Positions 49,362 through 62,486 are shown, counted from the stretch's first letter. The stretch is DNA of 64,000 bases from Coleophoma eucalyptorum (GCA_026120035.1 JALRME010000015.1:861830-925829), one strand, 5' to 3'. The notes: generated from the letters alone by a model not told the origin. Program-made: numbers and translations.

Positions 49362-50496
49362 TTTGAAGGATTTGGGGATGTGATGTAGCTTAGTTGGTGA
49401 AAATAGTATGTAGATGGATTAATCTCTGGGGACTCTTGAGTATGAATGCTTGATCTGACTTGAATTGTATGAGAAAAGAAACAAATTGGACTGTTCTGGT
49501 GGTTTTGTACAGTTTTGTGTGTTGACTGGACCCTCCAGAGACTACTAAGTGTTCTACGTCATAAGCTGGAGCATGTTGACCTCATACCATCATCGCCTCT
49601 TCTACTTGTCCCCATAACTTTTTCCCCAGCACGGACAAGCCCCCTCAGGAACCAGCATTCTCTTTGGATCTTGAATCAAGATGGGTGCTGATGTTCAGAT
49701 ATCCATGGTGTACTGGATCCAATGGATGTGGCTTTCTTGATGCTGTACCCTCTCTATGATGCACTCGCCTCACGTGTGGTGGGGTATTGTCTCTAATGTC
49801 GCGTGCTGCCGTCATTTCTTTGCACTCTCTCCCGTCTTCCATCATTGATTGCTATTAGCAATCTCGTATCTGCATATCCCTTTTCCTTTTATTGCAATTC
49901 GAGACTTCCCAATGGCGCAATTGTTGCTGGTTTCGCTTACTTGGACATCTTGAGGCTCGGAGATTTCGCACGCAAGACTCTATACCCCCATCATGCTCAC
50001 ACCACCATGCCAACCGGGTTGCGATCCCAAAGAAGAGAGACATTAAGACTGAAGCGCTACCTGTACCCATAATAATGCAATTCCTGGTTCTGACTGTGCC
50101 TGAATGAAATACCTCCCTAGAAGCATTGATAGACGTCCTCGGTGGCATTTTTTTTCGGAACCGGGCCGAGTGCATGCTATTATCTGATGAGCTTCGAAAA
50201 AAAAAAAAAGGTTCAAAAGACCTTCCTTGGCCGAGATTCTAACGATGGCGGGTCCACGAGATTTGGTTCCTAGAGAACGGGCCCGCTGGTAGATGACGCG
50301 CGACCGAGACTGTTCTGAACCCGCACACCCCGACAATCTTTTCCGCATCAGCAGTGATAACACCAGACCACCATCGACGGGAACATCCATCTTCACTCTT
50401 GGGTGGAAAGACAAAGTTGCGATCCGTATGAGTTCACGCATCGCACGTTGTATTCTCTGCCGCCGCCAGGTCAATTTCCGCAAGCCATGCATGATG

Positions 50497-50530
50497 CATC
50501 CATCATCCATCATCCATCATCCCATCATCA
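50497..50530. repeat. CATCATC-type simple repeat
   Basis: Imperfect repeats of CATC and CATCATC over about 34 bp. Confidence 0.7.
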
Positions 50531-53500
50531 GGGGTTCACTACCCGATCACTGGCGGGATTATCCAACTCAAGCGCGGATAAGCGATTGTGACCCAGGTAC
50601 GAAATGCCACGCGTCTACAGTTGTACACTATGGTAGGTCAAGTCGTGCACTATCGGCCAGAAGCGCCATGGAGACTGACAGCTTAACTTGCACTGCGCTG
50701 TAAAAATAAAGATCAAGACTTTTAAGGTTGTTTCGCAGTGATGCACCAATCCTCAACTAAGCGCCATTAGACTCTCCATCAGACCCCATCAAACCACTTT
50801 ATCATGGAAGCGTGTTTCCAAAGCAGATCTGGGGCAGAGACAAAACATCTATCTGCGACACACAAGACAGCGGGGTGCAGTTCTTGATAGGGAGCGAGCA
50901 GTTCTTTCGAAGGCTGAGCATTGTTGGCGAACCCAACCGCTTCAGTTCAAGTTAAGTGAAAATGGAGGATTGGATGAACTCCTTCGCTGAAGGGTGATGC
51001 CTGGAAATGAGATATCCTGCAGAGGCAGTATCCATGACACGGCTCGCGCGCGCAAATTTCCAACAGGAAACTGGACAAGCAGGACAGGTTAAAAATAAAA
51101 ACTAAAAATATAATGCATCATCTTCGGCGCCCCTGGCAAAACAACAAACAACAACGACAACATAGGGGGGAAGTCTCCAGAACCAGCAAGGCTCTTCATT
51201 GGAAAGAAAACAATGCAGTTTCAGTGTTCTTATGAGGACAACATTGCGAAATCCTTACTCTCACATAATAGCACAAGTCGCTATTGATGCACAACCAAAA
51301 CACAATGAAATTGTCCATCTAAGTAATCCCCACCATAGAGTTTAGGTAAGCGCCCAACAGGACTAACTTGTGACGATCGGATGGGGGAGCAGAAGCAAAG
51401 AAAGGGCCCAAAGAAAGGGCTTACCCCAAAGATTCGACGGGTAAGTGCAATCAATAAACAACAAAACAACAAATAGTTGAACGCCTTCGCGCAGGGCCGG
51501 TTCTGCTCCCGTCACATATATACATACGGTGCGATCGCTTCCTGCACGTCTTCCTACGCGGGCACATATCCAATTTCCCAGGCTCAGTAGCACGGGTCTA
51601 GGGGCCCAAAAGAGCATGGTCGTTGCTGGTTTCACAACCAACTAAGAAAGGGCAGTAGATCTTTTGGGGGCTAGGGGGGACCTCTGAACACTTCTGAACC
51701 CTCCCAGGTCCAGCCACGGGGCCTAACGTGGATCAAGTACCAATCATTTCCAGAAAATCCTCCGATGCGGTGGATCTTGGCGGATCAGCGTAAAGCGGCG
51801 TCCGCTCACTTGGTCCTGGCTCGGGGTGCACTCTCAGGCTACGAGTTCATTCGGGGCTGTTTGCCTGCTGGCCTTGCTTACTACGAGCCTAGCCGGCCTG
51901 GTCTCTAGCCCGTGAGATATCTGTAAGAGCAGATATGGCGGCGTTTTGACGACTGCTCCTTTGGGCGTGACCAAGTCTCTATTTGGTCTGGTCGTCGGAT
52001 TCCCTTACCTTCTGGATTCCACCTGGTTGGATTTTGGGCTTGCGAGCCTGTCTGCAGGTCTCGACCACTGAAGAGTATGGCTTGGAAGTCTTCGGCCTTG
52101 TCACGACCTTGCCTACGTATGCAACTCCCGAGACTCATTTTGGCTTGATTGGCCATACGCCTCTCTTCTCAATCATCTTGTCTGAGAGTTTGGATTCACG
52201 CACCATGTTCGATCCTCACCTCCTCATGTATTGTTCGACTTTGGGTCGATCCTTTGCGAGTTTTACGCACTGCTCCTTTTGTGATGTTTCTTGGTTCCGA
52301 GTTGCGCAAGTATCGATCGCTATCAGGACTCGTCGCTTGACTAGTACGGTATCGCCAGTGTAAGACTACTAAGGTGCCTTGCACAGGATATCGCTCTCAG
52401 GTCTACCGACTGAGCGAAGACGCTATTCTATCCATAGCTTAGGGGTGCTGGACGATTCTAGGTCGCGCTTTCTTGTGCTTCATCGAATGAAAATCTTTTC
52501 CAGCCTTTCTGCTCGGTGCTTTCAGTTTGTTCAAATGAATCGGGTTGGCATGTTGGCGCCAATTGGGCTTCCTGCAAGGCCATGCAAGCTAAGTAAACTT
52601 ATAATGCACTTAAAAATTGAAGCTATAATGTCGTATATCTTCATCGGAGATACCTCAATGCGATGGAAGGCCCTCTGAAGCGCCGGTCTAACCGTAAAAA
52701 AAAGAAATCTTTGGCCATGGTGATGTACCATCGTGACATTAGAAATTTGTCTGATGGAAACTCTTACCTAGGCATTCTGAGGCCAGGATTTTGAGAGAAT
52801 GCACATATGTCAGTGCTCACATGAATAGGCATTTTGATGGAAGATCAAAGGGCATCTGAAATGTCGCTTACTTACATTCGACTGCATAGTATTGCGGTAT
52901 ATACGGCTCGGGTTCAATCTGCTGACGTCTCGATATCAACACGTCGAGGCACCGATTGGGGTGATTTGTCCAAACCCTTGATTTCAAATATCTGTACATG
53001 AGGCTGAAACGCTCCCACATACTGTAGTTTACAGCACGAGGCTCCCGGATTTTGTGCACCAAGTTCTGATCAGGTCTCATGTCAGAAGGCGGAACCACAG
53101 CAAGCGAAGGAAGCAAGGTTGTGTGCACCACCAAGTCGCTACGTCAAAGGAAGAACCCCTAAAGTTTAGAAGTTCCAAGCACTACTTTCTGCATGACATG
53201 AGTTGATGCTCGATTTGTTGCAGCATCCGTCTTGTTGTATTGCGCGTTCACTGGCGTGGCAACCTGTAGAAAATTGGCCATCAAGAGTAATGTTATGCGC
53301 CGGCGCCCAGCCTCCTCGGTTATCTCCAAGCCCGTTGTTGTTGCAAGCCGTCAAGCAGGGAGGTAAGCTGCAGCGCGGTGCACGAGAGACGGTTTACACC
53401 GACCAACAAGAATAACGAGGACTTCTTTGCGCAAGCGTATTGCCATGCAGCGCATTTGCTTTCCTTAATTGATTGTAATGTGAGGGGTCCGGGGCGGCGA

Positions 53501-54117
53501 CGTAATTCCAACAGCGTACTACACGACGCCCAGCACTTACGAGGCTGGAGAGGCATTTTGCAGCTCAGAGCTGTCCAGTCTGAGTCAGGTGCCTACCGAG
53601 CACCTAGCATAGCGTAAGGAGCCAGCTCAGGCTCTCTCATCTCAACGCCGCACGTCTCACCAGCCAATGGAAAACGCTTGTCCAGGCTGTTGTGCACCGA
53701 CATCAGATGGCAACCGTTCCGGACGCCCGTCGTGCCACTTTAAGGAGCTAAGCGGCAGAGTCGAGAAACGAGACGAGGATGAGATGATGCTGGGGATGAG
53801 ACGAGACGATGGAAACAACGGAACGAAAGCAGGCAGGGTCAGGCAAGGAAAGATAACAAAAGAAACGAATAGCAACGAAAGGGAAAAAGAAAAAGGAGCA
53901 AGCACGAAAGACGGTCAAGATTGACGAACAAAAGCGAGAGGATAGCCCGCCAGCAGGTTGACAGACTGACAGACTGACCGACAACACTTTGCGCACATAC
54001 AAGAAGAGCCAGGATTAACAACCGAACCATTGTTGCCCATGGTCAAAGCCGCGCCAGGGCCCATTTCAATCCAATCCCATCCTATCCCAGAAGGAAGACC
54101 AGAAGCGCACCTGCAGT

Positions 54118-54212
54118 ATTCCCCCATTGCGACCCGCTCTCCCTCGCTCCCACGCTCACTCCTCACTCCTCGCTCTTTCGCCCTCTCGTCTCTCTTCCTT
54201 CCTTTTTCTAGG
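54118..54212 (+). promoter_or_regulatory. CT-rich tract before the SH3 membrane-protein gene
   Basis: A run rich in CCCTC, CTCACTCCTC and CTTCC units, about 0.4 kb before the preferred ATG. CT-rich blocks are common just upstream of transcription starts in filamentous fungi; the role is inferred. Confidence 0.35.
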
Positions 54213-54627
54213 TCGCTGACACGCACTCCTCTCACCTCCTAGTCGTTCTTTTAGAGTGTCATCCCATTCATCCAGCACCTCTTGCGACTGCAAGATCTCT
54301 TGCTCCTTTCTGGATGAATTTTTGGTTAATGCAGCAGACGGGAAATTTAATCTTACTGGGTACGCAGTAGTGGAGGGAGCGGATCAACATTGTAGGAGCC
54401 GGCTTGGAGAGCTTTCCTGGAGGAACGATCAACAACGTCAAAACATGAGAGCCGACGTCGAGAGTCGCAGCTTCGATCACTCTTCAATTCAACCATCCCA
54501 TTACCAGAATGATATGAGGGCGGGTGTGGAAATTCCTTGCAAATCCACAATGGCTGCGCGAGACTGCCGAACTGGGTCGTTGGATGCCTCCAACCTACGC
54601 AAACAGGGCCGCATCACCACCAGAACA

Positions 54628-56484
54628 ATGCTTCTGTCCCTTCTCGCCATAGCACCAACCGCAATGGCTGCCAATTCGAGCTGTATATCACTCTCGTCCT
54701 CGACGGCGTGTTCAGCGTTCAATTCTTCCCAGATCTCGGTGGACAGTACTTTGGTCGGGCTCTTGTAGGTTTCCCATCATATCCAAAGCACAAGTCCGGT
54801 CTAACTCCTTCACCCATAGCCCATTCCTCGCCTACGTCTCCGACACGGCGTCCTTTGACTCTGGATTGACCTCGTATGTCAACACAGCATACGTGCAGTC
54901 GAAGTATGTTATGTGTTATACGCCCACAAGATGATATTGGCTGATGTGATATGCAGGTACCAGACTTTGCTCGGCTGTGAGAACATCAACCTGTCCAACG
55001 TGACCAACCTGTATGCCCGGTATACGACCACGGCTATCTGTAATTCTATAATCCAGAATTCTATTTCTGCATGCAGTTTGACAACTGCTGAGTCACTCCC
55101 AGCATGCGCTGAGACTTGTGTAAGCAGTTGCACGGGGCATCACTTTTGGATTCCTGCTGACACAAGATAGGCTGAATTTGCTGAGAGTGAAGCTCTCATT
55201 GTTGCTGATAGTTCTCTCTGTTCGGATCCAAGCAGCGATGCCAACACTCAGATTAGAGCTGATTTTACCACTTGTGCTTTGCCTGCAGGCTCTCTCTCGG
55301 GCGGCAGTTCTTGCATCGATGGAAGTGCTAATGAACCAGATAACTGTGGATACGGCAACAGCACGATCGGGCTCTGTCAATACTGCGGATCCGGAGGCCA
55401 GAACAGCACTGACACATGCTGCTATAATTCGGGAGCAGACACGAGATGTGCCGGTGTCGTTCTACCAACAATTACTGGCTACATGACCTTTTCGACTACC
55501 ATTCCAACATCAACTGCAACAGGAGCGGCTTCTTCCACCGGCGCCGCTAGTGCTTCAGGAAATGGACTTTCCAAGGGGGCAATTGCAGGCATTGTCATCG
55601 GATCCGTTCTCGGACTCGCTTTTATTGTTGGACTAATCTTCTTGATGATAATTTGCTTGCGTCGTAGACGTGGAAGCCAGCACGGCAGCGTTTTCAATCA
55701 ACCTACTCCGGCCAGAAAACCCCAACAAGGCATGGCATACAACCCTGTTAACACTACAAGAACACCAGAAGGGTATGAAGTGCTACCAGGAGGACGAATT
55801 GCTAGGATGTCAGCATTGGAAGGCCACTCGGGAGACTCACCCCCACGTGAAGAGATGGGAGCAGGTACTGCAGCTGGGGCCGCAGCCGCCTATGCAGCTG
55901 GAAGGAGAGGTAGAAGCCATGAACCAAGCTCATCTGATGAATATGGTGATAGCCCGGTATCAGTCAAAGGGGGTGTTCTACGACCACCACCCCAAACTCA
56001 ACGTCGACATGGTTCTCTGTCAAGCAATTCGGTCTTGGGCGCCGGAGACGACCCATCCTCTCCTCGTTCTGGAAGCGGTGACAACATGTCCTCACCACAA
56101 GGACTTGCCAGCCAACAGTCCGAGCAACTTAACTCGTTCCGAGATTATTACTCCCAGGATGAGATTCACCCAGGAGACAAGGTTGCCACTCTATGGGCAT
56201 ACCAACCACGTGCCGGAGACGAGTTCGCTTTGGAGAGAGGTGACATGATCAAAGTTGTGGGCATCTGGGACGATGGTTGGGCTACTGGAATCATGATGAA
56301 TGAGCGAGCAGAAGAATGGGACGCGAAGCATAACATGCTGCGTGACAGTGGTGTTTCCAATACTTCTGGCCGAAGAGACCATTCTCCAGATGCTCCAGCA
56401 AACGGCGAAATCAAAGCATTCCCGCTTGTATGCGTCTGTGGTCCGTCCCACTGGAGAAAAACTATTGAAGGGGAAGAAACTTGA
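54628..56484 (+). CDS. single-span membrane protein with cytoplasmic SH3 domain
   Basis: Predicted type I plasma-membrane protein, 565 aa, from exons 54628..54764, 54820..54903, 54957..55119 and 55171..56484. The preferred start gives a clean signal peptide (MLLSLLAIAPTAMAANSS). The ectodomain (to about 300) is Cys-rich, with pairs such as GLCQYCGSG and DTCCYNSGADTRCAG. A Ser/Thr/Ala-rich stalk precedes one membrane span (IAGIVIGSVLGLAFIVGLIF) and a stop-transfer CLRRRRG. The cytoplasmic tail is disordered, then carries an SH3 domain near residues 455-550 (VATLWAYQPRAGDEFALERGD, with GIWDDGWATG). This resembles Fus1-like fungal SH3 proteins involved in polarity or fusion; the role is inferred. 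The frame stays open upstream to an ATG at 54256, so a longer N-terminus is possible. Confidence 0.82.
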
Positions 56485-57713
56485 GATGTATGCTCTGCTT
56501 CATTATGATAAACAAAAGCATTTGGGCCACTCTCAGGTCACTTTCCACAATATCCAACCTCATCCAGTGTCGCCATATTCAGCTACACATTCCTACGGCT
56601 TCATGATGGTGTTCAGGCTCGGCGCTTTGGTCTTGCTGATTTCTTGCTCCCTCCTTCCCCGTGTGGGTGTTGTTAAAAAAACCCCAAACAAGGCCTCCAG
56701 CCTGCTACCCGCCACTTTACAGCAACTCTTTTCAACTCGGCGCCCACCGTCTCGAATCCATATCTTGTTTTTTTTTTTCGATTACGCCGTTACGTTCTAG
56801 ACCTACGTTCGCCTTGCATTGCATTACTGAATGATCAACACGGTTGGCATCTGCCTCTGGCTTATTCGCCATCGAGGCACCACCATAATAATATCACGAT
56901 AGCATAGCGGTGTCTTTTGTCGGTTTAATGACTGCTCAATGCACTGCTTTTATTTTTATTTTTTCCTTGTCTTATCATTCTCTTCTATATACCCAATTTC
57001 TTGTGTATGGTATTAGATGGAGAGAGATTCGAGAGCGAATACACGGGGTTAGAGAGACGAAGTATTTTTGGGCAATGACCCTATTTTGAAGTATGATTGA
57101 ATGGATGGGTTAGAGAGATAATGGTTTGGAGATACTATTACAAGTCTTGAATGGGCTTTAAAGAAGGCGAGGAGAGAGATGATGGGTTTAGCCTTGAAAA
57201 AGTAGGATAATCGTTGAAAGGCTGGAGCTCTACGGTGGAAGTATGTAAATATTGAGCTTTGAATGCAGATATTGATCATTGCCAATTTCATTTACATGGT
57301 GCTGTGCGAGTATTCATGTAACTCTAATCATCATGTTTTTTGTTAGTCTAGCTCCATGATACTTTACGCAAAGCTTCTGGTTTGAAGCGTGCTTGGCGGA
57401 CTGAAAGCTGAGCCTGGCCAAGGATTCGAGGTTGAGCGGTACCACTAAACGCACACCCGCTGCCATGCTTTGGACGATCCGAACCTCAGCTTCGCAAGGC
57501 TCCGAAATCCTTCACAAGGCCAGCTCTTCGTTCATATAATCCTCTACACGCCTACAAGTCTCCTACCCTTCCACTCCACCCAACCCTTCACGACTTGTAC
57601 GAAAATCCTCACCGCGAGCAATTCACAATCGCACGCACACGAAGAACAAAGAAGAAGTGCGCCCCAGGAGAAAAGCGACCACATAACATGAACCACCCTT
57701 CCATACCGCGGCG
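56485..57713. other. intergenic region, no gene seen
   Basis: 3' flank of the SH3 gene and promoter of the CLC gene, both on the plus strand. T-rich runs lie near 56769 and 56948. Short ORFs only. Confidence 0.45.
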
Positions 57714-60675
57714 ATGAGCTCCCGATCCTCCTCCATCTCTATCTCCCTTGCAAACATTCACTCCCAGTCGCACCCACGATCGTCCAACGCCGGTAGCCTC
57801 CCGCGCGTTTCGCGACGGGCCTCATCGCGCCTCTCGCTCGCGCACAGTCTTACCAGTGCAGAGCAGGGCGGTGATGCTGCGGCGAGTGCCTATGAGCCCA
57901 ACGCGGCGGAGCAGAGGATTGATGAGGAGATTGAGGAGATTAAGAGATATGAGGTCCGTTTTTTTGTTCCCTACCCCGTCTCCTCCTCTTGCCATCCCCT
58001 TTTTATTTTTATTTTTAATAAACCTCGAAATGAGAATGATTGAGGGAATTGGTTCTGGGGGTTGTAATCTATGATAAGCGGGTTGCTGACTTTGTTACGA
58101 TTTACAGGACTTCACGACTATAGATTGGGTTCAGGATGCAGCGAAAGAACAGATTCGGCGCAAGATTCGGCGGAGGGAGACTGCGGGTTTCTTTGAGCGA
58201 GGTGGTCATGCTGGGTGGAGATATAAGCTCTGGGAATCCTATGATGCGGCGCAGGCTTGGATTGTGATTACGCTTATTGGTAAGCTTCGCGGACTTCCTG
58301 TCCTGACCGGTGTTGGAATTTTGGTTGCGCATCAAGGAAATTTGTGTTGCTGATTGACTTTGGATAGGTGCTGCGATTGGTGTTAATGCTGCTTGCTTGA
58401 ATATTATCACAGAGTGGTTGTCAGATATTAAGCTTGGGCATTGCAAGACGGCTTTCTACCTCAACGAGAACTTTTGTTGCTGGGGAGAGGATAACGGTAC
58501 TTAAACGACATTATACGGTACTGTGAAATTGCTGACTTGGAATAGGCTGTGCTGACTGGGAACGTTGGAGCTCCTTCGCGCCTGTCAACTATGTTCTCTA
58601 TATATTGTTTGCCGTGAGTTTGTGTCTCATATGAATACTGGCAATGCTGACGGCCTTAGACTATGTTTGCACTGATTTCAGCGAGTTTAGTCAGATCCTT
58701 TGCTCCATATGCAGCTGGATCTGGTATATCTGAGATCAAGTGTATCATAGCTGGCTTTGTGATGAAAGGCTTTCTTGGGTTTTGGACGCTCCTGATTAAG
58801 TCTATAGCCCTGCCTCTAGCTATTGCGTCAGGATTATCCGTTGGAAAGGAGGGCCCGAGTGTGCATTATGCCGTGTGTACGGGTAATGTGATATCGAGGC
58901 TCTTTGAGAAGTATCGAAGAAATGCGTCAAAGACACGCGAGATTCTTAGTGCTTGTGCAGCAGCTGGTGTTGCAGTAGCCTTTGGAAGTCCTATTGGAGG
59001 TGTCCTCTTCTCACTTGAAGAGATGTCGTCCTACTTCCCCTTGAAGACCATGTGGCGCAGTTACTTTTGCGCACTCGTGGCAACAGCTGTTTTGGCAGCT
59101 ATGAACCCTTTCAGGACAGGCCAATTGGTCATGTTTCAGGTTCATTATGATCGATCGTGGCACTTCTTTGAAGTGCTGTTTTACATTCTTATTGGCATAT
59201 TCGGTGGACTTTATGGCGCCTTTGTCATGAAGTGGAATCTTAGAGCACAAGCATTCCGAAAGAAGTACCTTACCAAATATGCTCTACTAGAGGCGACTTT
59301 GCTAGCTACAGGTACGGCTATCATCTGCTATCCAAACATGTTCTTGAGAATAGACATGACGGAGAGTATGGAGATTCTGTTCAAGGAGTGTGAAGGAGGA
59401 GAGGATTACAATGGCTTATGCGAGGCGAAACATCGTTGGCAGATGATTATATCACTTACGCTGGCTACCATTATTCGCTTATTTCTTGTTATCGTATCAT
59501 ATGGCTGCAAGGTTCCTGCAGGAATCTTTGTGCCTTCCATGGCGGTTGGAGCGTCCTTCGGACGTACTGTTGGAATTATGGTCCAGGCACTTCATGAGGC
59601 ATACCCTTCATCGGTCTTCTTCTCGGCCTGCGACCCAGATGTTCCATGTATCACGCCAGGTACTTATGCATTCCTGGGTGCCGCTGCTGCACTCAGTGGC
59701 ATCATGCATATCACCGTCACAGTCGTGGTGATCATGTTCGAGCTTACTGGTGCTCTGACCTACATCTTACCAACCATGATTGTAGTTGGTGTAACCAAGG
59801 CCGTTGGAGAGCTATTCGGCAAAGGGGGGATTGCAGATCGAATGATCTGGTTCAACGGTTTCCCCTTCCTCGACAATAAAGAGGAACATACCTTCGGAGT
59901 GCCAGTCTCTAAAGTGATGACTGGCGATGTCGTTGCTCTACCTACTTCTGGTCTTACCATGCTTCAAGTAGAGCAACTCTTACTCAACGACAAATTCCAG
60001 GGCTTTCCCATCGTGGAAGACCGCAATACCAAGATCCTGATGGGCTATATTGGACGTACAGAACTTCGATACGCTATCGACAGAGTCAAGAGGGACCGCA
60101 CCATCAGTCCCATGGCGAAATGCTACTTCAGTCCCCACAGTGCCCTCAACCCCCAGACCCCCGTTGCCACAGTACCACCACAAAGCTTCGACGCCATGGC
60201 ATCCTCCTCCGTCGACTTCAGTCGTTTCATCGACACAACACCCGTGACTGTGCACCCGCGGCTGCCACTCGAGACGGTCATGGAGCTGTTCCGCAAGATT
60301 GGCCCGCGCGTGATTCTGATCGAGTACCACGGTAAGCTGGCGGGCCTCGTCACTGTCAAGGACTGCCTGAAGTACCAATTCACGATTGAAGTCCGCGAGA
60401 ACCCGAGGGATGACCGCCTTGTACAGGAGAGTCAGGAACGGCTGTGGGGAATCTTGAGGAAGAGTGCGCTCTGGATCTCTGAGAAGATTGGCGTGGCTAG
60501 CGGTGGGCGGATTCGCATTGGTGGGCTGCCGCTGGAAGGGAGAGATCATATTGGCTCGCCGAGGGAGAGGGGCAGGGAGAGAGAGCGCAGAGTTAGGGAG
60601 AGAGAATACGAGCGTGGTCATATGCTGGATGGCACCGAGGGGATTGATGAAGGGGTGGAGTTAGATGATAGATAG
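57714..60675 (+). CDS. CLC-family chloride/proton exchanger
   Basis: CLC transporter, 874 aa, from exons 57714..57953, 58108..58279, 58368..58496, 58546..58613 and 58660..60675. The N-terminal 80 residues are Ser-rich and cytosolic. The anion path is complete: GSGISE (Ser region), GKEGPSVH with the gating Glu, GIFVPSMAVGASFGR and the conserved Tyr-region helix. A Glu in GGVLFSLEE corresponds to the internal proton glutamate, so a 2Cl-/H+ exchanger is more likely than a channel. Two CBS domains occupy the C-terminal part (PVSKVMTGDVVALP and DTTPVTVHPRLPLETVM). The tail is Arg/Glu-rich. Relatives are yeast Gef1 and other fungal CLCs in endomembranes, where they set lumenal ion balance, often with copper loading. 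Location is inferred. Confidence 0.93.
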
Positions 60676-60975
60676 GTAGGTATTCGTGTGTTAGCTGTAT
60701 GATTGGATTGCAAAATCACCCTCGCGTATATGAAGCGGTCGAATTAAGGGTTTGACATTCACCTTGAAATCAAAGTTAGACCAGTGCGGCAGCCTATTAG
60801 GAGTATCAACCACTAGCTCACTGTAGAAGCATCAAGTGTAAAGTCCTCAATACTACAAGACGATGTCGGCAACAAGCCAATGGCTTCATTACTTTTCAAC
60901 TTCTGACAATCACGGTCTCAGTCAAGCCGTCCTAAAGGCTAGTAGTCACATACATCAGCATGGCAATTTTCTTCC
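60676..60975. other. convergent 3' flank, CLC and SDR genes
   Basis: 300 bp between two stops that face each other. Nothing further is seen. Confidence 0.4.
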
Positions 60976-62190
60976 TCACGCCGTCCCAGCCGCCTTCTCC
61001 CTATATCCCTTTTCAATACCGCGCGATTTGGCCTCCGCAACCACAATCTCTGGCAAAATCTCCTGCAGACTCACCCCCTTAGGTGTCCAGCCTAGATACT
61101 TCCTCGCTCTCTTCGCGTGACCCCGCGAGTTCAGGCTCCAACTCACTGCCTCGAAGCCTGCACGCTTATCGGCATATTCCAGATCAATGGCAATTACGTC
61201 GGCGGTCTTGATGTATCCCTTCTCGAAGGCGATCTTGCCGGCTTGCTTACTGATCTCGCCCCATACATGGTGTCCGTTCTCGGCGAGGTAGTAGCCTTTC
61301 TGGCCAAAGATCTCGCTGTAGACGCTCCCGTCTGAACTTGACATGGCAACGGCTTTCTCGACGAGCAGGCGGAATAGTGCGCTGAGGTCTTGCACATGCA
61401 CGTTATTCCACTCGGATTTTCCCTTGCCAATCTGTGGCGCTTGCCCCTTCTCGAACATGATCTTCACGAGGGTGTATACTTGCCTGCTCTGTTTGTTTCC
61501 TGGTCCACGTCCTGGGCCGTAGATGGTTGGTGGGCACACTATGGCTGTTTTCACCACGTCGGGATTGGCTGCGTTGGCATCGAGGACGAGCTTGTCAATG
61601 TCCCGGTGGAAGGCCGTGTCTGGGAGGTTTGTCAGGTCCTCGACGGCCTCAAGGTCGTCGTATGGCTCTGAAGTTGGCGCTTCGCCGTGGGAGTTGGCCT
61701 CTGAGTCTTTCCAGCATAGGATTCCCGTGCCGGACGTGTGGAGCCAGAATCCAGGTGATGTTTTGCTGTGCCCGGAGAGAATGCCCTTGGCAATAGCCTT
61801 TGCAGCTCCAGCATTGTCAGACGCATCAGCAGTATCTAAGGTAGCCTGTGAGCATAATTGGATTTGTTTGTCCCTGTTGGAAGTAATACGCACGGATGGT
61901 GATGTCGGCTTTGGAAGCTGCTTCTTCGATAATCGCTACATCGTCTAGGGTGCCATAGATGAGTTTTATCTTGGGAAATACAGCTGCTACTAATGCTCCT
62001 CGCTCTGAGTCGCGGACCAGTGCTGTGTACTCATAGTCTGGATGTGCATTGTAAAGCTCATACAGCGCATCGCCCCCGATATAGCCTGTCGCTCCTGTGC
62101 TGAAAATGGGTTGGTAAGATGATCAATGAAATTGCCGCGTCCTGATGGTTTAAATAAGCTAGAGACCTACATGAAGATCTTTGGTGCCAT
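60976..62190 (-). CDS. atypical/extended SDR, NAD(P)-binding epimerase-like
   Basis: Short-chain dehydrogenase-like protein, 361 aa, from exons 62171..62190, 61894..62099 and 60976..61835 (transcript order). Exon 1 is only 20 nt. Joining it gives MAPKIFITGATGYIGGDAL, the Rossmann glycine motif at residues 8-16. A second block is ITIHTADASDNAGAAKAIAKG, created by the second junction. HTSGTGIL marks the Ser/Thr active-site strand. The usual Tyr-x-x-x-Lys pair is not complete: at HRDIDK the Lys is present but Arg (about 153) stands where Tyr is expected. This suggests an atypical SDR that may bind NAD(P) without classical dehydrogenase chemistry. The substrate is unknown. Confidence 0.85.
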
Positions 62191-62486
62191 TTTGCAATAA
62201 TAATTGAGGGACCGATACAGATGTGAGATTCCAAGATATCGTGTAAATAACTTGAATGGTGCGATGAGGTAATGGTAGTCTGGGAGAGAATGGTTATAAC
62301 CTATGCGAGGCTGAAGTGCGGGGCGATTAAAAGATACTTGATGACGAGGGCCTTTCCTGGCTTGCTCCAGATGTAAGCCCGATTAAATTGATCGCGTGTC
62401 TCATTAGTGGGCTTTGTATACGTTTTCCAACGTTGAACTACGCGATCATACACTCGAGGCTGTTTCAATCAACGACATAATGCTAG
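62191..62486. other. intergenic region between SDR and hypothetical gene
   Basis: About 300 bp. It holds the SDR promoter and the 3' flank of the next gene, both leftward. Nothing further is seen. Confidence 0.35.

Larger units (their letters stand above)
49362..54627. other. gene-poor 5.2-kb region
   Basis: No gene can be supported here. Many ORFs of 60-150 codons exist on both strands, but none shows a domain, splice continuity or sustained protein-like composition. Contents seen are an ATC-rich simple repeat near 50497, a block at about 51.65-52.75 kb of different texture, a purine-rich tract at 53756-53925, and a pyrimidine-rich tract near 54118-54212 that is probably the promoter of the SH3 gene. 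No LTR or terminal inverted repeat was recognised by eye. Confidence 0.45.

Noticed and set aside
52196..52230. tRNA T-loop-like sequence around GGATCGAAC on the minus strand
   Set aside because: No acceptor stem, anticodon arm or box A could be matched; chance similarity.
53756..53925. 85-codon charged ORF in the purine-rich tract
   Set aside because: The composition follows directly from the purine repeat-like sequence; no splice or family support.
59980..60621. 213-codon ORF opposite the CLC gene
   Set aside because: It is fully antisense to a confident coding exon, low-complexity, with no start context or domain.
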